A stretch of 27,250 nucleotides of DNA from an uncultured Steroidobacter sp. (GCF_937958065.1 NZ_CALFXI010000077.1:1-27250); one strand, 5' to 3'; numbered from the stretch's first letter, positions 15,061 to 24,584 are shown. Notes: generated from the sequence alone by a model not told the origin. Numbers and translations are program-made.

Positions 15061-17871
15061 ATGAAGGGAAAGCGGGTGATCTCTCATTTGCGACTGGGCG
15101 TGGCGCTGCTGTGCGCCGCGCTGGCGGTGCTGACGAACGTCAGCTACGCGGGCGTCAATAGCTGGACCATCAAAGGTCCTCCGGGCGGAACCTTCGGCGA
15201 AGTCCGGGCGAGCTCGACCCGCTCCAACGTCTTCTACGCCACCTATAGCCGCAGCGTGCATCGCTCGAGCGACGGCGGCGTGACCTGGACGACCGCGCGG
15301 GAGTTCGCGAGCCAGGTGAACAGCCTGGCGGTCGACCCGACCGATGGCAACCGCCTGTACGTCGGCGTGCTCGATCACGGCGTGTTCCGTTCGGATGACG
15401 GCGGGCAGAATTTCGTTCAGGTCGCACCGGCCGGCGCCGGCGTCTGGGGCGTCGGCACGAACGGCACGACGACCTATTACGCCAGCGGCAGCCAGATCTA
15501 TCGCAGCCTCGACCGCGGTCAGACCTGGTCGGCGATGACGTCCCCGGGGCAGACATTCACCAGGATTCTGGTCGATCCGCAGGACGGCAATCGCGTCTAC
15601 AGCTTCAGCAACGAGGATCTGATCAGCAGCACCGACGGCGGTGCCTCCCAGTGGTCGCATACCGAAGTCGCGCCCGACCACCCCGGCACGTTGATCTACG
15701 ACGTTGCCCTGCTGTCGCCGACTCGTCTCATCGCCGCATCCAACACTGGCTTGCGCTACTCCGCCGATGGCGGCGCGACCTGGACGGTCGCCACCGCGGG
15801 TTCGTACAAGTCCATCACCGTGGACCCGTCAACTCCCGGCCGGGCGATCGCGGTCAGCTGGGGCATGGCATCGCTGCTCGTGACCACGGACTACGGCGCC
15901 ACGTGGAATATTCTCGGCGCAACCCCTCCCCTGAGATCCGCGGGCGTGGGCATCGATGCCCTCGTTCCGACGCGCATCGTCGCGCTCGGCGAGCAGGGAG
16001 CGCTCTATTCGACTAACGACGCTCAGACCTGGAGCGAAGCGACGCAGTCGCCGATCGCGTCAAATCCGACGCACTTCGCCACGACGGTCGCTGCCAACTC
16101 CAGGGTCTACACCTACACCATCGGTGGCGGCAATGGCCTGTTCGCCGCGAGCGGCGACTCCGAGTGGAGCCGTTTGAACCTGACAGCAGCTCAGGCATTG
16201 AACCCATCCTCGGAGTTCGGCGAGGCTCACCTCGCCGTCAAGCCGGGTGTGCCGGACTCAATTTTCTTCGGTGCGTTCAATCGCGGCGTGTTCCGCTCGA
16301 CCGATGGCGGCCAGTCCTGGAGCGCGCCCAACATGGATCTGGACGGTTTCTCGCCGCAGGCGTTCGCCTTCGACCCGGCGGATGCGAACACGATGTTCGT
16401 CAATGTCTATGAGGTCTCCTCGACGCCGGCCGCCGGCATCTATCGCAGCACCGACGGCGGTGCGACGTGGTCGCCCTACAGCACGAATCTGCCGACGAAT
16501 CTGTTCGGCATGGACATGCAGATCGACCCCGCCGATCCGCGGCGGATGTTTCTCGCCGTCTTCCAAGGATATTTCGCCGGCACTCCGGGCGGTTTATATC
16601 GTTCCGTCGACCGCGGCCTGACCTGGAGCCAGTCGCTCGCCGGCCAGGACGTGCACAGCATCGCCATCGATCCGTCGAATCCCTCGCGGGTCTATCTCGC
16701 GGCGGAGAGCGGCTTGCAGGTCAGCGATGATGGCGGCGACACATTCGTTGCAAACGATCAGTTCGCGAGGATCGCCAATGACGCCGCCAGCTGGGTCGTC
16801 CTCGATCCGGTCGTGCCGACGACGATTTATGCCGCGAGCCACGACCCGGGCTATTCGTTCGGCGTGCGGCGCTCGTCTTCGGTGCTCCGCTCGGTCGATT
16901 CGGGCCGGAGCTGGGAGGTGCTGCGTGCTGCGACGGATGCAGGCGGCCCATGGTACATCGGCCAACTCGTGCTCGATCCCAATCATCCCGCGATGATTCA
17001 TGCCAATACCACGCTGCGTGGCGCGGCAACGTTCGAGGTTGCTCCGGATCTGCACGTCGAGATCAGCGGTCATGACGGCACTCGCCCCAGAGGCTACGAG
17101 TCGACGTTCAACATGCGGGCCGTGAACAATGGTCCGTATCACGCAACCGCTGTGAAACTTTCAGCCGCATTGCCTCCAGGCTTGACGAATGTGAGCATCA
17201 CTGCGGATCGCGGCACCTGCACCACTGCGTCGTGCACGATCCCTGTGCTGCGAGTCGGCGAGGAAATCAATGCCGTCGTGAGATATACGACGCCCGCTAG
17301 CGCCCTCTATCTTCCCGTGACCGCGACAGTAACCGCGCATGAGAACGACTCCAGCGCCGGCGACAATTCTGCGCAAGCCTCGGCGATCACGGGCGATGCA
17401 GGCGACCTTGGGGTCGTCATCACGCCCTCCAAGACCAGCGTCACGCAGGGAAGCAACGTCACTTACACCGTGACCGTGACGAATCGTGGTGTGACTTCGG
17501 CGAATGAAGGCATCGTGAATTTCCGACTGGGCTCGAGCTTCACGCTCGGTTCGTTCCCTGGCGGTTGCAGCTCGGCCGCCGGCGGCGCCTCCTGCAACCT
17601 GAGCCCGCTCGCGCCGGGTGCATCGCAAGCGTTTCCCTTCACGGCAGTGGCTACGAACGCCGGCGTCGTTCAGGCTTCGGCTGAAGTGGCATTCGGATCG
17701 ACCATGGCCGACATCCATCCCGAGGACAACGCGGCAACCAGCTCCGTGACAGCGACGCCTGCCGTCTCCAGCAGCCACCGCGGCGGCGGTGGTGGCGGCT
17801 CGATGGATCTCGTAACGCTGCTCGGTGGCTTGCTGCTCCTGATCGCACGGCGACGTTCGATACGCGCGTGA
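15061..17871 (+). CDS. Large secreted Asp-box beta-propeller protein with DUF11 domains and GlyGly-CTERM tail
   Basis: About 936 residues. A signal peptide ending VSYAG leads into a long region with about a dozen Asp-box repeats (S-x-D-x-G-x-T-W: SSDGGVTW, SADGGATW, STDGGQSW, STDGGATW, SVDRGLTW and others), as in sialidase/VPS10-type propellers; enough for two propellers. Two DUF11-like Ig domains follow (from about DLHVEISG and DLGVVITP). The end is a six-Gly run, a hydrophobic helix and RRR: a GlyGly-CTERM sorting signal, cut by rhombosortase in bacteria that use type II secretion. No sialidase catalytic set was identified, so an adhesive or binding role is as likely as an enzymatic one. 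ATG 15061 is chosen; GTG 15076, with AAGGGA upstream, is a good alternative. Confidence 0.85.
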   Translation: MKGKRVISHLRLGVALLCAALAVLTNVSYAGVNSWTIKGPPGGTFGEVRASSTRSNVFYATYSRSVHRSSDGGVTWTTAREFASQVNSLAVDPTDGNRLYVGVLDHGVFRSDDGGQNFVQVAPAGAGVWGVGTNGTTTYYASGSQIYRSLDRGQTWSAMTSPGQTFTRILVDPQDGNRVYSFSNEDLISSTDGGASQWSHTEVAPDHPGTLIYDVALLSPTRLIAASNTGLRYSADGGATWTVATAGSYKSITVDPSTPGRAIAVSWGMASLLVTTDYGATWNILGATPPLRSAGVGIDALVPTRIVALGEQGALYSTNDAQTWSEATQSPIASNPTHFATTVAANSRVYTYTIGGGNGLFAASGDSEWSRLNLTAAQALNPSSEFGEAHLAVKPGVPDSIFFGAFNRGVFRSTDGGQSWSAPNMDLDGFSPQAFAFDPADANTMFVNVYEVSSTPAAGIYRSTDGGATWSPYSTNLPTNLFGMDMQIDPADPRRMFLAVFQGYFAGTPGGLYRSVDRGLTWSQSLAGQDVHSIAIDPSNPSRVYLAAESGLQVSDDGGDTFVANDQFARIANDAASWVVLDPVVPTTIYAASHDPGYSFGVRRSSSVLRSVDSGRSWEVLRAATDAGGPWYIGQLVLDPNHPAMIHANTTLRGAATFEVAPDLHVEISGHDGTRPRGYESTFNMRAVNNGPYHATAVKLSAALPPGLTNVSITADRGTCTTASCTIPVLRVGEEINAVVRYTTPASALYLPVTATVTAHENDSSAGDNSAQASAITGDAGDLGVVITPSKTSVTQGSNVTYTVTVTNRGVTSANEGIVNFRLGSSFTLGSFPGGCSSAAGGASCNLSPLAPGASQAFPFTAVATNAGVVQASAEVAFGSTMADIHPEDNAATSSVTATPAVSSSHRGGGGGGSMDLVTLLGGLLLLIARRRSIRA

Positions 17872-17900
17872 ATTCCACCAGCGGCGCTGGCGAACGCGGC

Positions 17901-17916
17901 CGCAAGCGAGCTTGCG
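17901..17916. terminator. Short hairpin between convergent genes, possible terminator
   Basis: Perfect inverted repeat CGCAAGC / GCTTGCG around GA, in the 134-bp gap between the propeller gene (+) and gfa (-). There is no T-run on either side, so intrinsic termination would be weak. Nothing else was found in this gap. Confidence 0.3.
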
Positions 17917-18005
17917 TCATTGCCCCCAGCAACAATGCAGGCGCTCCGCACGATCTATCGGCGGAAGATCGCCAGCCACGTTCACCACCGTTGACAGGTT
18001 GAGGC

Positions 18006-18581
18006 TCAAGCCGCGAGCACACCCTTCGCCTTGGCCGTGTGGGTCGAGATCAGATCCATCAGTGCCGGCGACAGGCAGTCATAAGGTGTCAAACCCAGCT
18101 CGGTCAGCCGCGCGCGGACGGCGCCCATGTTCTCGGGTTTCGCACCGGACTCGATGATCGACGAGACGAACGCCGCAAACTCCGGCGGCGACCAGCCCTC
18201 TTCGTTGGACAGCTCGACATGCACGAAGTCGAAGCCGTAGAACGGATGGTTCTTGTTTTCGATGCGCCCGTACATGTGCGTGCCGCAGACGGTGCATGCA
18301 TAGCGTTGAATCGCCGCCGATTCATCGACGATCTTCAGTTTCTGCTCGTTGGCCGTGACTTTGAGCTTGTCGCGCGGAATGACCGCGACCATCGAGAACA
18401 GCGAGCCCTCGGGCTTCCAGCACTTGGTGCAGCCGCAGACGTGATTGAAGGCCACATCGCTCGACAGCTGCACGGTCACCTGGTTGTCCTTGCACTTGCA
18501 GGTCAATGTGCCGCCGGCGAAGCCGGGTTTGCCGGGCTTCACGCCGCCATCCACCGATGGATGAATTTTCAAAGCGTTCAT
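18006..18581 (-). CDS. gfa: S-(hydroxymethyl)glutathione synthase, glutathione-dependent formaldehyde-activating enzyme
   Basis: Speeds the condensation of formaldehyde with glutathione in the cytoplasm, making the substrate for the next enzyme in the pathway, AdhC. 191 residues, normal for Gfa. The zinc-binding Cys pattern is complete: CKCK near residue 29, CGCTKC near 49, and CTVCGTH near 96, in the family context FNHVCGCTKCWKPEGSLFS. It is the last gene of the xox operon, 34 bp after adhC. Its presence beside xoxF is typical of methanol oxidisers that use the glutathione route, such as Paracoccus. The next enzyme, S-formylglutathione hydrolase, is not in the window. Confidence 0.95.
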   Translation of the reverse strand: MNALKIHPSVDGGVKPGKPGFAGGTLTCKCKDNQVTVQLSSDVAFNHVCGCTKCWKPEGSLFSMVAVIPRDKLKVTANEQKLKIVDESAAIQRYACTVCGTHMYGRIENKNHPFYGFDFVHVELSNEEGWSPPEFAAFVSSIIESGAKPENMGAVRARLTELGLTPYDCLSPALMDLISTHTAKAKGVLAA

Positions 18582-18615
18582 GGTCGTTCCCCCAGTCGTT
18601 GTTGATCGATCGCCT

Positions 18616-19725
<1,110 letters not shown>

Positions 19726-19744
19726 ACATTCTCCCGGAACGGGC

Positions 19745-20650
19745 TCATTCGATGACGTTGCCGCTGGCATCGAGCAGCGGCACCCGGAAACTCAGCAGGA
19801 TCTGGGTGATCCTGGGCTGGTTCGTGTCGATCCAGTTGTCCAGCTGGCTTTGCCATTGTTTCTCGCCGAAGCGCACGCCCATGGCGATCTCGTAATCGAA
19901 GCGGATCTGCGGATCCGGTAAAAAAGGCACGGCGCGCCACTCGGGCCCTGCCCGGGACGACGCCGTGTGTCGCTGCACCAGATAACCCGCCATGGGCCCC
20001 CACAGAATCGCGACGTCGATCTTGCGATCGTTCAGATCGCGCTCGACGATGTTGGCCGGATTCTCGTGCACGTCGCCGCTCTGCGGTGCGTACACGACGG
20101 CTTGCTCGATCATGCCATTGCGCAACAACCAGTCCGTGCCTGGCGAGCGCCCGAACACGCCGATGCGCAGTGCCGACAGCCGGTCGCGCGGCAGTTTCAA
20201 CAGATCCTCCGCGGTGCGCAGGTTGCCGTGCTTGGATGGATCCGCGAGCAGCAGCGCGTAGGTGGAGTGCATATACGGCCGCGTCGTGGCCGTGAGCTCG
20301 TAGCCTTTCGGCACCCCGATGATCACGTCGCACTTGTACTGTTTGGTGGCCTCATCGCGCTCGCGCAGCGTATTGCGGACGAAGCCCATGCGCTGCGGAA
20401 AGAACGTGTATTCGACGTGCCGGCCCAGGTCGCCGGCCAGCGCTTCGGCGATCTTGTTCTCATAACCCTCACCGCGTTGATTGGACAACGGCAGGTTGTC
20501 CGGATCGGCGCAGACGCGCAGCGCGTTCGAGGGCTGATCGGCCGCCGCCGCTCCCGCCGCCGCGAAGGACAGCAGAAAGCACAGCAACCCGGTCGCGCCC
20601 ACCCGCACTCTACTCCATGGGATACACATGACCGGGCTTGATCTTGCCAT
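19745..20650 (-). CDS. xoxJ: XoxJ-type periplasmic substrate-binding-like protein of the methanol dehydrogenase system
   Basis: Periplasmic solute-binding-protein fold of the MoxJ/XoxJ family (quinoprotein dehydrogenase-associated binding protein). XoxJ is thought to bind and help mature XoxF, rather than to import a solute. 301 residues with a signal peptide ending AGAAAADQPS. Family marks are LRVCADPDNLPLSNQRGEGYENKIA, FFPQRMGFVRNTL, CDVIIGVP and VAILWGPMAGYL. The start at 20650 is preceded by GAAGGG and overlaps xoxG by 41 bp; ATG 20629 would also leave a signal peptide. The overlap suggests coupled translation with the cytochrome. Confidence 0.93.
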   Translation of the reverse strand: MARSSPVMCIPWSRVRVGATGLLCFLLSFAAAGAAAADQPSNALRVCADPDNLPLSNQRGEGYENKIAEALAGDLGRHVEYTFFPQRMGFVRNTLRERDEATKQYKCDVIIGVPKGYELTATTRPYMHSTYALLLADPSKHGNLRTAEDLLKLPRDRLSALRIGVFGRSPGTDWLLRNGMIEQAVVYAPQSGDVHENPANIVERDLNDRKIDVAILWGPMAGYLVQRHTASSRAGPEWRAVPFLPDPQIRFDYEIAMGVRFGEKQWQSQLDNWIDTNQPRITQILLSFRVPLLDASGNVIE

Positions 20651-21029
20651 CGGAGCGACCCTTCAAGTACGCGTACAGGCCTTCCCAATTCTGGTTCACC
20701 ATGGTGCTGCCGCTGAATGGCGGCATGCCCTTCTCCGGGCGTCCATTCATGAGGGTGCTATGGAAGTCTTCCTTGCTCAGTCTTTTCATGGACTCGATCA
20801 GCGACGGCCCGACCATGCCCTGCTGTTCGGCGCCGTGGCAGCGCTCACAAGCGAGCGCGCGCCACGTCCGCCAGCCGTTCAATGTTTTCTGATCGACCTT
20901 GTTACCCTCTTTCACCTGGTAAGGCGCATCGCTGGCGGGTGCGTCGTTGGCACTGGTGCACACCGCCGCGATGCTCAAAGCCAGGAACCCGATCGACCAC
21001 TTCGCCATCCTCGGTTTCGCTGAGCTCAT
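20610..21029 (-). CDS. xoxG: XoxG cytochrome c, electron acceptor of XoxF
   Basis: Periplasmic mono-heme cytochrome that takes electrons from the PQQ of lanthanide methanol dehydrogenase. 139 residues: signal peptide to about residue 27, then NKVDQKTLNGWRTWRALACERCHG with heme Cys61, Cys64 and His65, and likely axial Met102 in KGMPPF. QNWEGLYAYLKGRSDGKIKPG is the typical XoxG C-terminus. It starts 9 bp after xoxF ends and its start codon lies in an intercistronic hairpin. The cytochrome is short and acid/base balanced, like XoxG and unlike the larger MxaG. Confidence 0.94.
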   Translation of the reverse strand: MSSAKPRMAKWSIGFLALSIAAVCTSANDAPASDAPYQVKEGNKVDQKTLNGWRTWRALACERCHGAEQQGMVGPSLIESMKRLSKEDFHSTLMNGRPEKGMPPFSGSTMVNQNWEGLYAYLKGRSDGKIKPGHVYPME

Positions 21030-21041
21030 CGAGTGAGCTCA
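21021..21041 (-). promoter_or_regulatory. Intercistronic stem-loop over the xoxF stop and xoxG start
   Basis: TGAGCTCA occurs twice (21021-21028 and 21034-21041); being self-complementary, the two copies form an 8-bp stem with a 5-nt loop in the mRNA. The first arm on the transcript contains the xoxF stop codon, and the xoxG ATG straddles loop and second arm. It could slow xoxG initiation or stabilise the xoxF message, giving more dehydrogenase than cytochrome. No U-run follows, so it is not a standard terminator. Confidence 0.5.
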
Positions 21042-22865
21042 CTTCGCCGCCGTGGTGGCCGAGCCGGTGCTCTCCGGCAGGCCGAAGACGAACAGCGAGC
21101 CGCCGAGCGTCGTGTACTTCGCCAGGTCCTTGTAACCGCCCACCGCGCCCAGGCCTTCGGTGGATTCGGTCAGGCCCGCCGCCATGCCGATGCCGGCCCA
21201 GCCGCCGATGCCCGAGTACACGCCGACGTACTGCTTGCCGCCATACTCATAAGTGAACACGTTGCCGATGATTCCGGACGGAGTCTTGAACTTCCACAGC
21301 TCCTTGCCGTCCTTCGGCGAGACCGCCTTGATGTAACCTTCCAGCGTGCCGTAGAACACCACGTCGCCCGCGGTGGTCAGCGCACCCGACCAGACCGAGA
21401 AGCGCTCCGGCTTCGACCAGACGATCTTGCCCTGATTCGGATCCCACGCGATGAAGTTGCCCATGCCGCCGTGGCTGTTCGGCGTCGGATACATGGTCAG
21501 CGTCGCGCCCACATACGGCTGTCCTGCCGTGTACTCCACCTGGAACGGCTCATACGTCATGCAGACGTGATTGGTGGGCACCATCACCAGACCGCTCTTG
21601 CGATCGTAGCTGGCGGGCTGCTGATCCTTGGTGCCGAGCGCGGCCGGGCAAATGTCCTTCACGTTCACGTCCGGACCCGTGGTCCCCGGCGAATATTTCT
21701 TGTCGACGACCGGCCGGCCGGTCTTCATGTCGATCTTGGTCGCCCAGTTCACGGTGGGGTCATATTTTTGCGCGACCAGCAGCTCGCCAGTGTCCCGATT
21801 CAGGGTGTACGCGAACCCGTTGCGGTCGAAGTGCACCAGCGCCGGGATCTGCTTGCCCTGGATGTTCGCGGTGAACAGCACCATCTCGTTGACGCCGTCG
21901 TAGTCCCATTCATCGTGCGGCGTCATCTGGTACACCCACTTGGCCATGCCGGTGTTCAGATCGCGCGCGAAGATGGTCATGGACCATTTGTTGTCGCCGG
22001 GCCGCTGCGACGGATTCCACGTGCCCGGATTGCCGCTGCCGTAATAGACCAGATTCAATTTCGGGTCATAGGCATACCAGCCCCAGGTGGTGCCGCCGCC
22101 CAGCTTCCATTGATCGCCCTTCCAGGTCTTGATGGACGAGTCGGCGCCGATCGGTGCCATCTTGCCGTTGGTCCAGGTCATGGTCTTGGCCGGATCGACC
22201 AGCAGGTCCTTGTCCGGGCCGGTGCTCCACGCGGTCCATTTCTTCTTGCCGGTGGCCAGGTCATACGCGATCAGACGGCCGCGCACACCGAACTCGCCGC
22301 CGGAGATGCCGGTGACCACCGTGTCCTTGAAGACGTGCGGTGCATTGGTGTTGGTCTCACCGATCTTTGGATCGCCGTTCTTGGCCGACCACAACAACTT
22401 GCCGGTGTTGGCGTCCAGCGCCACCAGCGTCGTGTCCGCCTGCTGCAGCAGAATCTTGCCGTCGCCGTACGCCAGACCGCGGTTCACCGTGTCACAACAC
22501 ATGACCGGCACGACCGACGTGTCCTGCTTCGGCTCGTATTTCCATTTGTAGGACTGGTCCTTCAGATTCACCGCGAACACGTTGTTCGGGAACGGCGTAT
22601 GGATGTACATCGTGTCGCCGATCACCAGCGGCGATCCCTCGTGGCCGCGCAACACGCCGGTCGACATGGTCCACGCCACCTGCAAGCGACCCACGTTGTT
22701 GGCGTTGATCTGCTTCAGCTCACTATAGCGTTGATTGGCGTAGTCACCGGCTTGCATCGCCCAGTTGGACGGCTTGCTGGCATGAGTTTCGAGGTCCGCG
22801 GCCGAAGCCAAGGTGACGGTGGACGAGGCAGCCACCAGCAGGACCCAGCGTTGCTGACGTTTCAT
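21039..22865 (-). CDS. xoxF: XoxF lanthanide-dependent, PQQ-dependent methanol dehydrogenase
   Basis: Periplasmic eight-bladed quinoprotein that oxidises methanol to formaldehyde (sometimes on to formate) using PQQ and a lanthanide ion. 608 residues from ATG 22865 (GGGGGA upstream); the longer frame adds 21 unlikely residues. Signal peptide to about residue 22 (LASA). The PQQ-stacking vicinal disulfide is Cys123-Cys124. Metal ligands are Glu191, Asn279 and catalytic Asp321, and the extra Asp323 in DEWDYDGVNE is the lanthanide signature that Ca-dependent MxaF lacks (it has Ala). Trp-docking propeller motifs recur throughout. No mxaI-like small subunit is present. It heads the operon xoxF-xoxG-xoxJ-adhC-gfa. 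Confidence 0.98.
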   Translation of the reverse strand: MKRQQRWVLLVAASSTVTLASAADLETHASKPSNWAMQAGDYANQRYSELKQINANNVGRLQVAWTMSTGVLRGHEGSPLVIGDTMYIHTPFPNNVFAVNLKDQSYKWKYEPKQDTSVVPVMCCDTVNRGLAYGDGKILLQQADTTLVALDANTGKLLWSAKNGDPKIGETNTNAPHVFKDTVVTGISGGEFGVRGRLIAYDLATGKKKWTAWSTGPDKDLLVDPAKTMTWTNGKMAPIGADSSIKTWKGDQWKLGGGTTWGWYAYDPKLNLVYYGSGNPGTWNPSQRPGDNKWSMTIFARDLNTGMAKWVYQMTPHDEWDYDGVNEMVLFTANIQGKQIPALVHFDRNGFAYTLNRDTGELLVAQKYDPTVNWATKIDMKTGRPVVDKKYSPGTTGPDVNVKDICPAALGTKDQQPASYDRKSGLVMVPTNHVCMTYEPFQVEYTAGQPYVGATLTMYPTPNSHGGMGNFIAWDPNQGKIVWSKPERFSVWSGALTTAGDVVFYGTLEGYIKAVSPKDGKELWKFKTPSGIIGNVFTYEYGGKQYVGVYSGIGGWAGIGMAAGLTESTEGLGAVGGYKDLAKYTTLGGSLFVFGLPESTGSATTAAK

Positions 22866-22909
22866 GTTCAATCCCCCGAGACTGACCGAAATCTTTTGTT
22901 GATGGCCAT

Positions 22910-22925
22910 TGGCGCGCAGCGTGCA
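22910..22925 (+). promoter_or_regulatory. Candidate sigma-54 promoter for the 129-residue secreted protein gene
   Basis: TGGCGCGCAGCGTGCA matches the sigma-54 consensus TGGCAC-N5-TTGCW at 9 of 11 fixed positions, including the GG and GC cores at the correct spacing. The predicted transcript would start near 22937, about 45 nt before the ATG at 22982. The 116-bp gap also holds the promoter of the divergent xoxF, for which no strong sigma-70 or sigma-54 match was found. Confidence 0.5.
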
Positions 22926-22981
22926 CAATCATGCTGGACACGAGCTCGACGCCAACTTCAATCCACCTCCGCGAGGCGAAC

Positions 22982-23371
22982 ATGACGATGCAACGCCTGT
23001 GCCAGCAATCCGCTCTCGGATTCATCACAACCGTATTGGTAGTAATCGGCAGCGCGGCCAGCGGCGCCGAAGAGGAAAGCCCGGTGCACAACTATCCGAC
23101 GCAGGCGCGCGTCGAGTATGTGAACGAATGCATCGCCAACCACGACGACAGCCTGGCGAACGTGTATCAGTGCTCGTGCACGATCGATCGCATCGCCGAC
23201 GTCCTGACCTACGATGAGTTCGTCACGGCGATTACATTCGCGCGCTATTCGGGGCTGCCCGGCGAAGGCGGCGCGATCTTCCGCGACAGCGACCAAGCGC
23301 GCTCCACCGCCAAGCGCTTCCGTGAGCTGGAAAAGCTTGCGCAGCGTGAGTGCGGGCTGATCAAGTCGTAG
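22982..23371 (+). CDS. Small secreted protein of unknown function divergent from xoxF
   Basis: 129 residues, no family recognised with certainty. A signal peptide (about 1-25, FITTVLVVIGSAASGA) is followed by a small helical domain with a Cys pattern ECIANHDD...YQCSCTID...RECGLI, four Cys that may form disulfides or bind a metal. The segment YDEFVTAITFARYSGLPGEGGAIFRDS is likely the conserved core. The start is the second in-frame ATG, with GAGG upstream and the signal peptide beginning there; a longer frame starts 51 bp earlier. Its position between xoxF and a PQQ-associated propeller gene suggests a periplasmic accessory of methanol oxidation. It ends 5 bp from the convergent propeller gene. 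Confidence 0.82.
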   Translation: MTMQRLCQQSALGFITTVLVVIGSAASGAEEESPVHNYPTQARVEYVNECIANHDDSLANVYQCSCTIDRIADVLTYDEFVTAITFARYSGLPGEGGAIFRDSDQARSTAKRFRELEKLAQRECGLIKS

Positions 23372-23376
23372 CCGGA

Positions 23377-24447
23377 TCAGGGCGGTGCGGGCCCGAGCAC
23401 GATGCCCCACGGCGACTGCCCGACAGGAATGCGCTTCACTTCGCTCAGCGTCGTGGTATCGACGACGCTGACATCGTTCGATGGCCCGTTCGCGGTATAC
23501 AGATAACGTCCATCGGCGGACAGCGCCATGCCCCACGGACGCTTGCCGACGGACACCTCCTTGATGAGCCTGGCACCCTTCGGCGCGGCGGTCATGTCGA
23601 CGACCGCGACGGTGCCACCGCGCCCGGTGCTCAGATACAAGCGTTTACGATGGGCGTCGAGGATGACGGCCATCGGTCGCGCCTCCTCGCGGAGTTGTAA
23701 CAGGCGTTGCACTGGGACGTTACCCGTGACATTCATCCGATACAACGACGCATCCATCTCGCCGGAAACGTATGCAGTGTCGCCGTCGGGACCGAACGCC
23801 ATGTCTCGTGGCCGCTTGCCGACCGCGACCGTCTTCGCCACTTTCAAGGTGGAGGTATCGATGACGGTGACCGAGCCGCCCGACTCGTTCGTAACCAGCA
23901 CCCAGCGACCGTTCGGCGTCAGCGCAACGCCTTCGGGCTCCTGACCCACCTTGATGCGCTCGATCACCTTGCCCGCCGCCACATCGACGATCGAAAGCAT
24001 GCCGACATCTTCGTTGGCCACGTACAGCCGTTTGTCGTCGTTGCTGATATCGAACTGTTCCGGATCGGAACCGGCCGCCAGCACCTCGATCAGCTTGTGC
24101 CTGGACGTGTCCACGATCGCGATGCCATCGGCCTTCAGGTCGCGCTCGAGCTTGGCGCATTCCTCATCGGGCACCGAGGGCGGACATTTCGGCAGGCCGC
24201 TCACGGCCACGAACAATCGCGAGCCATCGCGCGATAACTTCATACCGCGCGGCCGCTTACCGACGTCGATGGTCGCGATCCTGGTGTTGTTCCCGGTGTC
24301 CAGCACCGACACCGACTCGCCATCCTCATTGGAAACATAGCCGCGAGCGGTCGCTGCATTGCTGGACGCTGCGGCAACATCCAATCCGCATCCGCAGACA
24401 CCGCAAAGGATCAGCAACACTAGTGGCCGCAGCGCTACATGCGTCAT
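23377..24447 (-). CDS. PQQ-dependent catabolism-associated YVTN-type beta-propeller protein
   Basis: 356-residue exported seven-bladed propeller. The N-terminus is hydrophobic, with a possible lipobox at GVCGC. Blade repeats follow the YVTN pattern: RGYVSNEDGESVSVLDT, KRLYVANEDVGMLSIVD, WVLVTNESGGSVTVIDT, YLYTANGPSNDVSVVDT, each followed by a VGKRPRGM- or VGQSPWGI-like turn. This family is repeatedly found next to PQQ alcohol dehydrogenase genes, but its role there is not established. A strong sigma-54 promoter match lies 27 nt upstream of the predicted leader start, and GGAG precedes the ATG. It diverges from the sigma-54 activator gene across 218 bp. Confidence 0.9.
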   Translation of the reverse strand: MTHVALRPLVLLILCGVCGCGLDVAAASSNAATARGYVSNEDGESVSVLDTGNNTRIATIDVGKRPRGMKLSRDGSRLFVAVSGLPKCPPSVPDEECAKLERDLKADGIAIVDTSRHKLIEVLAAGSDPEQFDISNDDKRLYVANEDVGMLSIVDVAAGKVIERIKVGQEPEGVALTPNGRWVLVTNESGGSVTVIDTSTLKVAKTVAVGKRPRDMAFGPDGDTAYVSGEMDASLYRMNVTGNVPVQRLLQLREEARPMAVILDAHRKRLYLSTGRGGTVAVVDMTAAPKGARLIKEVSVGKRPWGMALSADGRYLYTANGPSNDVSVVDTTTLSEVKRIPVGQSPWGIVLGPAPP

Positions 24448-24483
24448 GATGGTCGCTCCATTGATTTATTAACGAACTGATTT

Positions 24484-24499
24484 AGCACGCGGTATGCCA
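24484..24499 (-). promoter_or_regulatory. Candidate sigma-54 promoter for the beta-propeller gene
   Basis: Read on the minus strand, TGGCATACCGCGTGCT matches TGGCAC-N5-TTGCW at 9 of 11 fixed positions, with GG and GC cores at the correct 10-base spacing. Transcription would begin near 24474, about 27 nt before the start codon at 24447. The divergent neighbour encodes a sigma-54 activator, which strengthens the call. Confidence 0.65.
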
Positions 24500-24584
24500 G
24501 CGGTGCTTATCTTGGTTAAACTCAACAACGCTGACAGCTACGACGCCGCAACGGATGCGGCGGCACAAATCAATCCGCGGGCGA

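Noticed and set aside
15170..17871. Sialidase annotation from the Asp-box repeats
   Set aside because: Asp-boxes are shared by many propellers; the arginine triad and FRIP-type motif of sialidases were not seen.
22866..22981. Sigma-54 promoter for xoxF on the minus strand
   Set aside because: The best minus-strand alignment (TGGATT-N5-TGGCG) matches only about 6 of 11 fixed positions; not called.
21033..22985. 650-codon open frame on the plus strand
   Set aside because: Exact antisense of xoxF, whose motifs and signal peptide are unmistakable.
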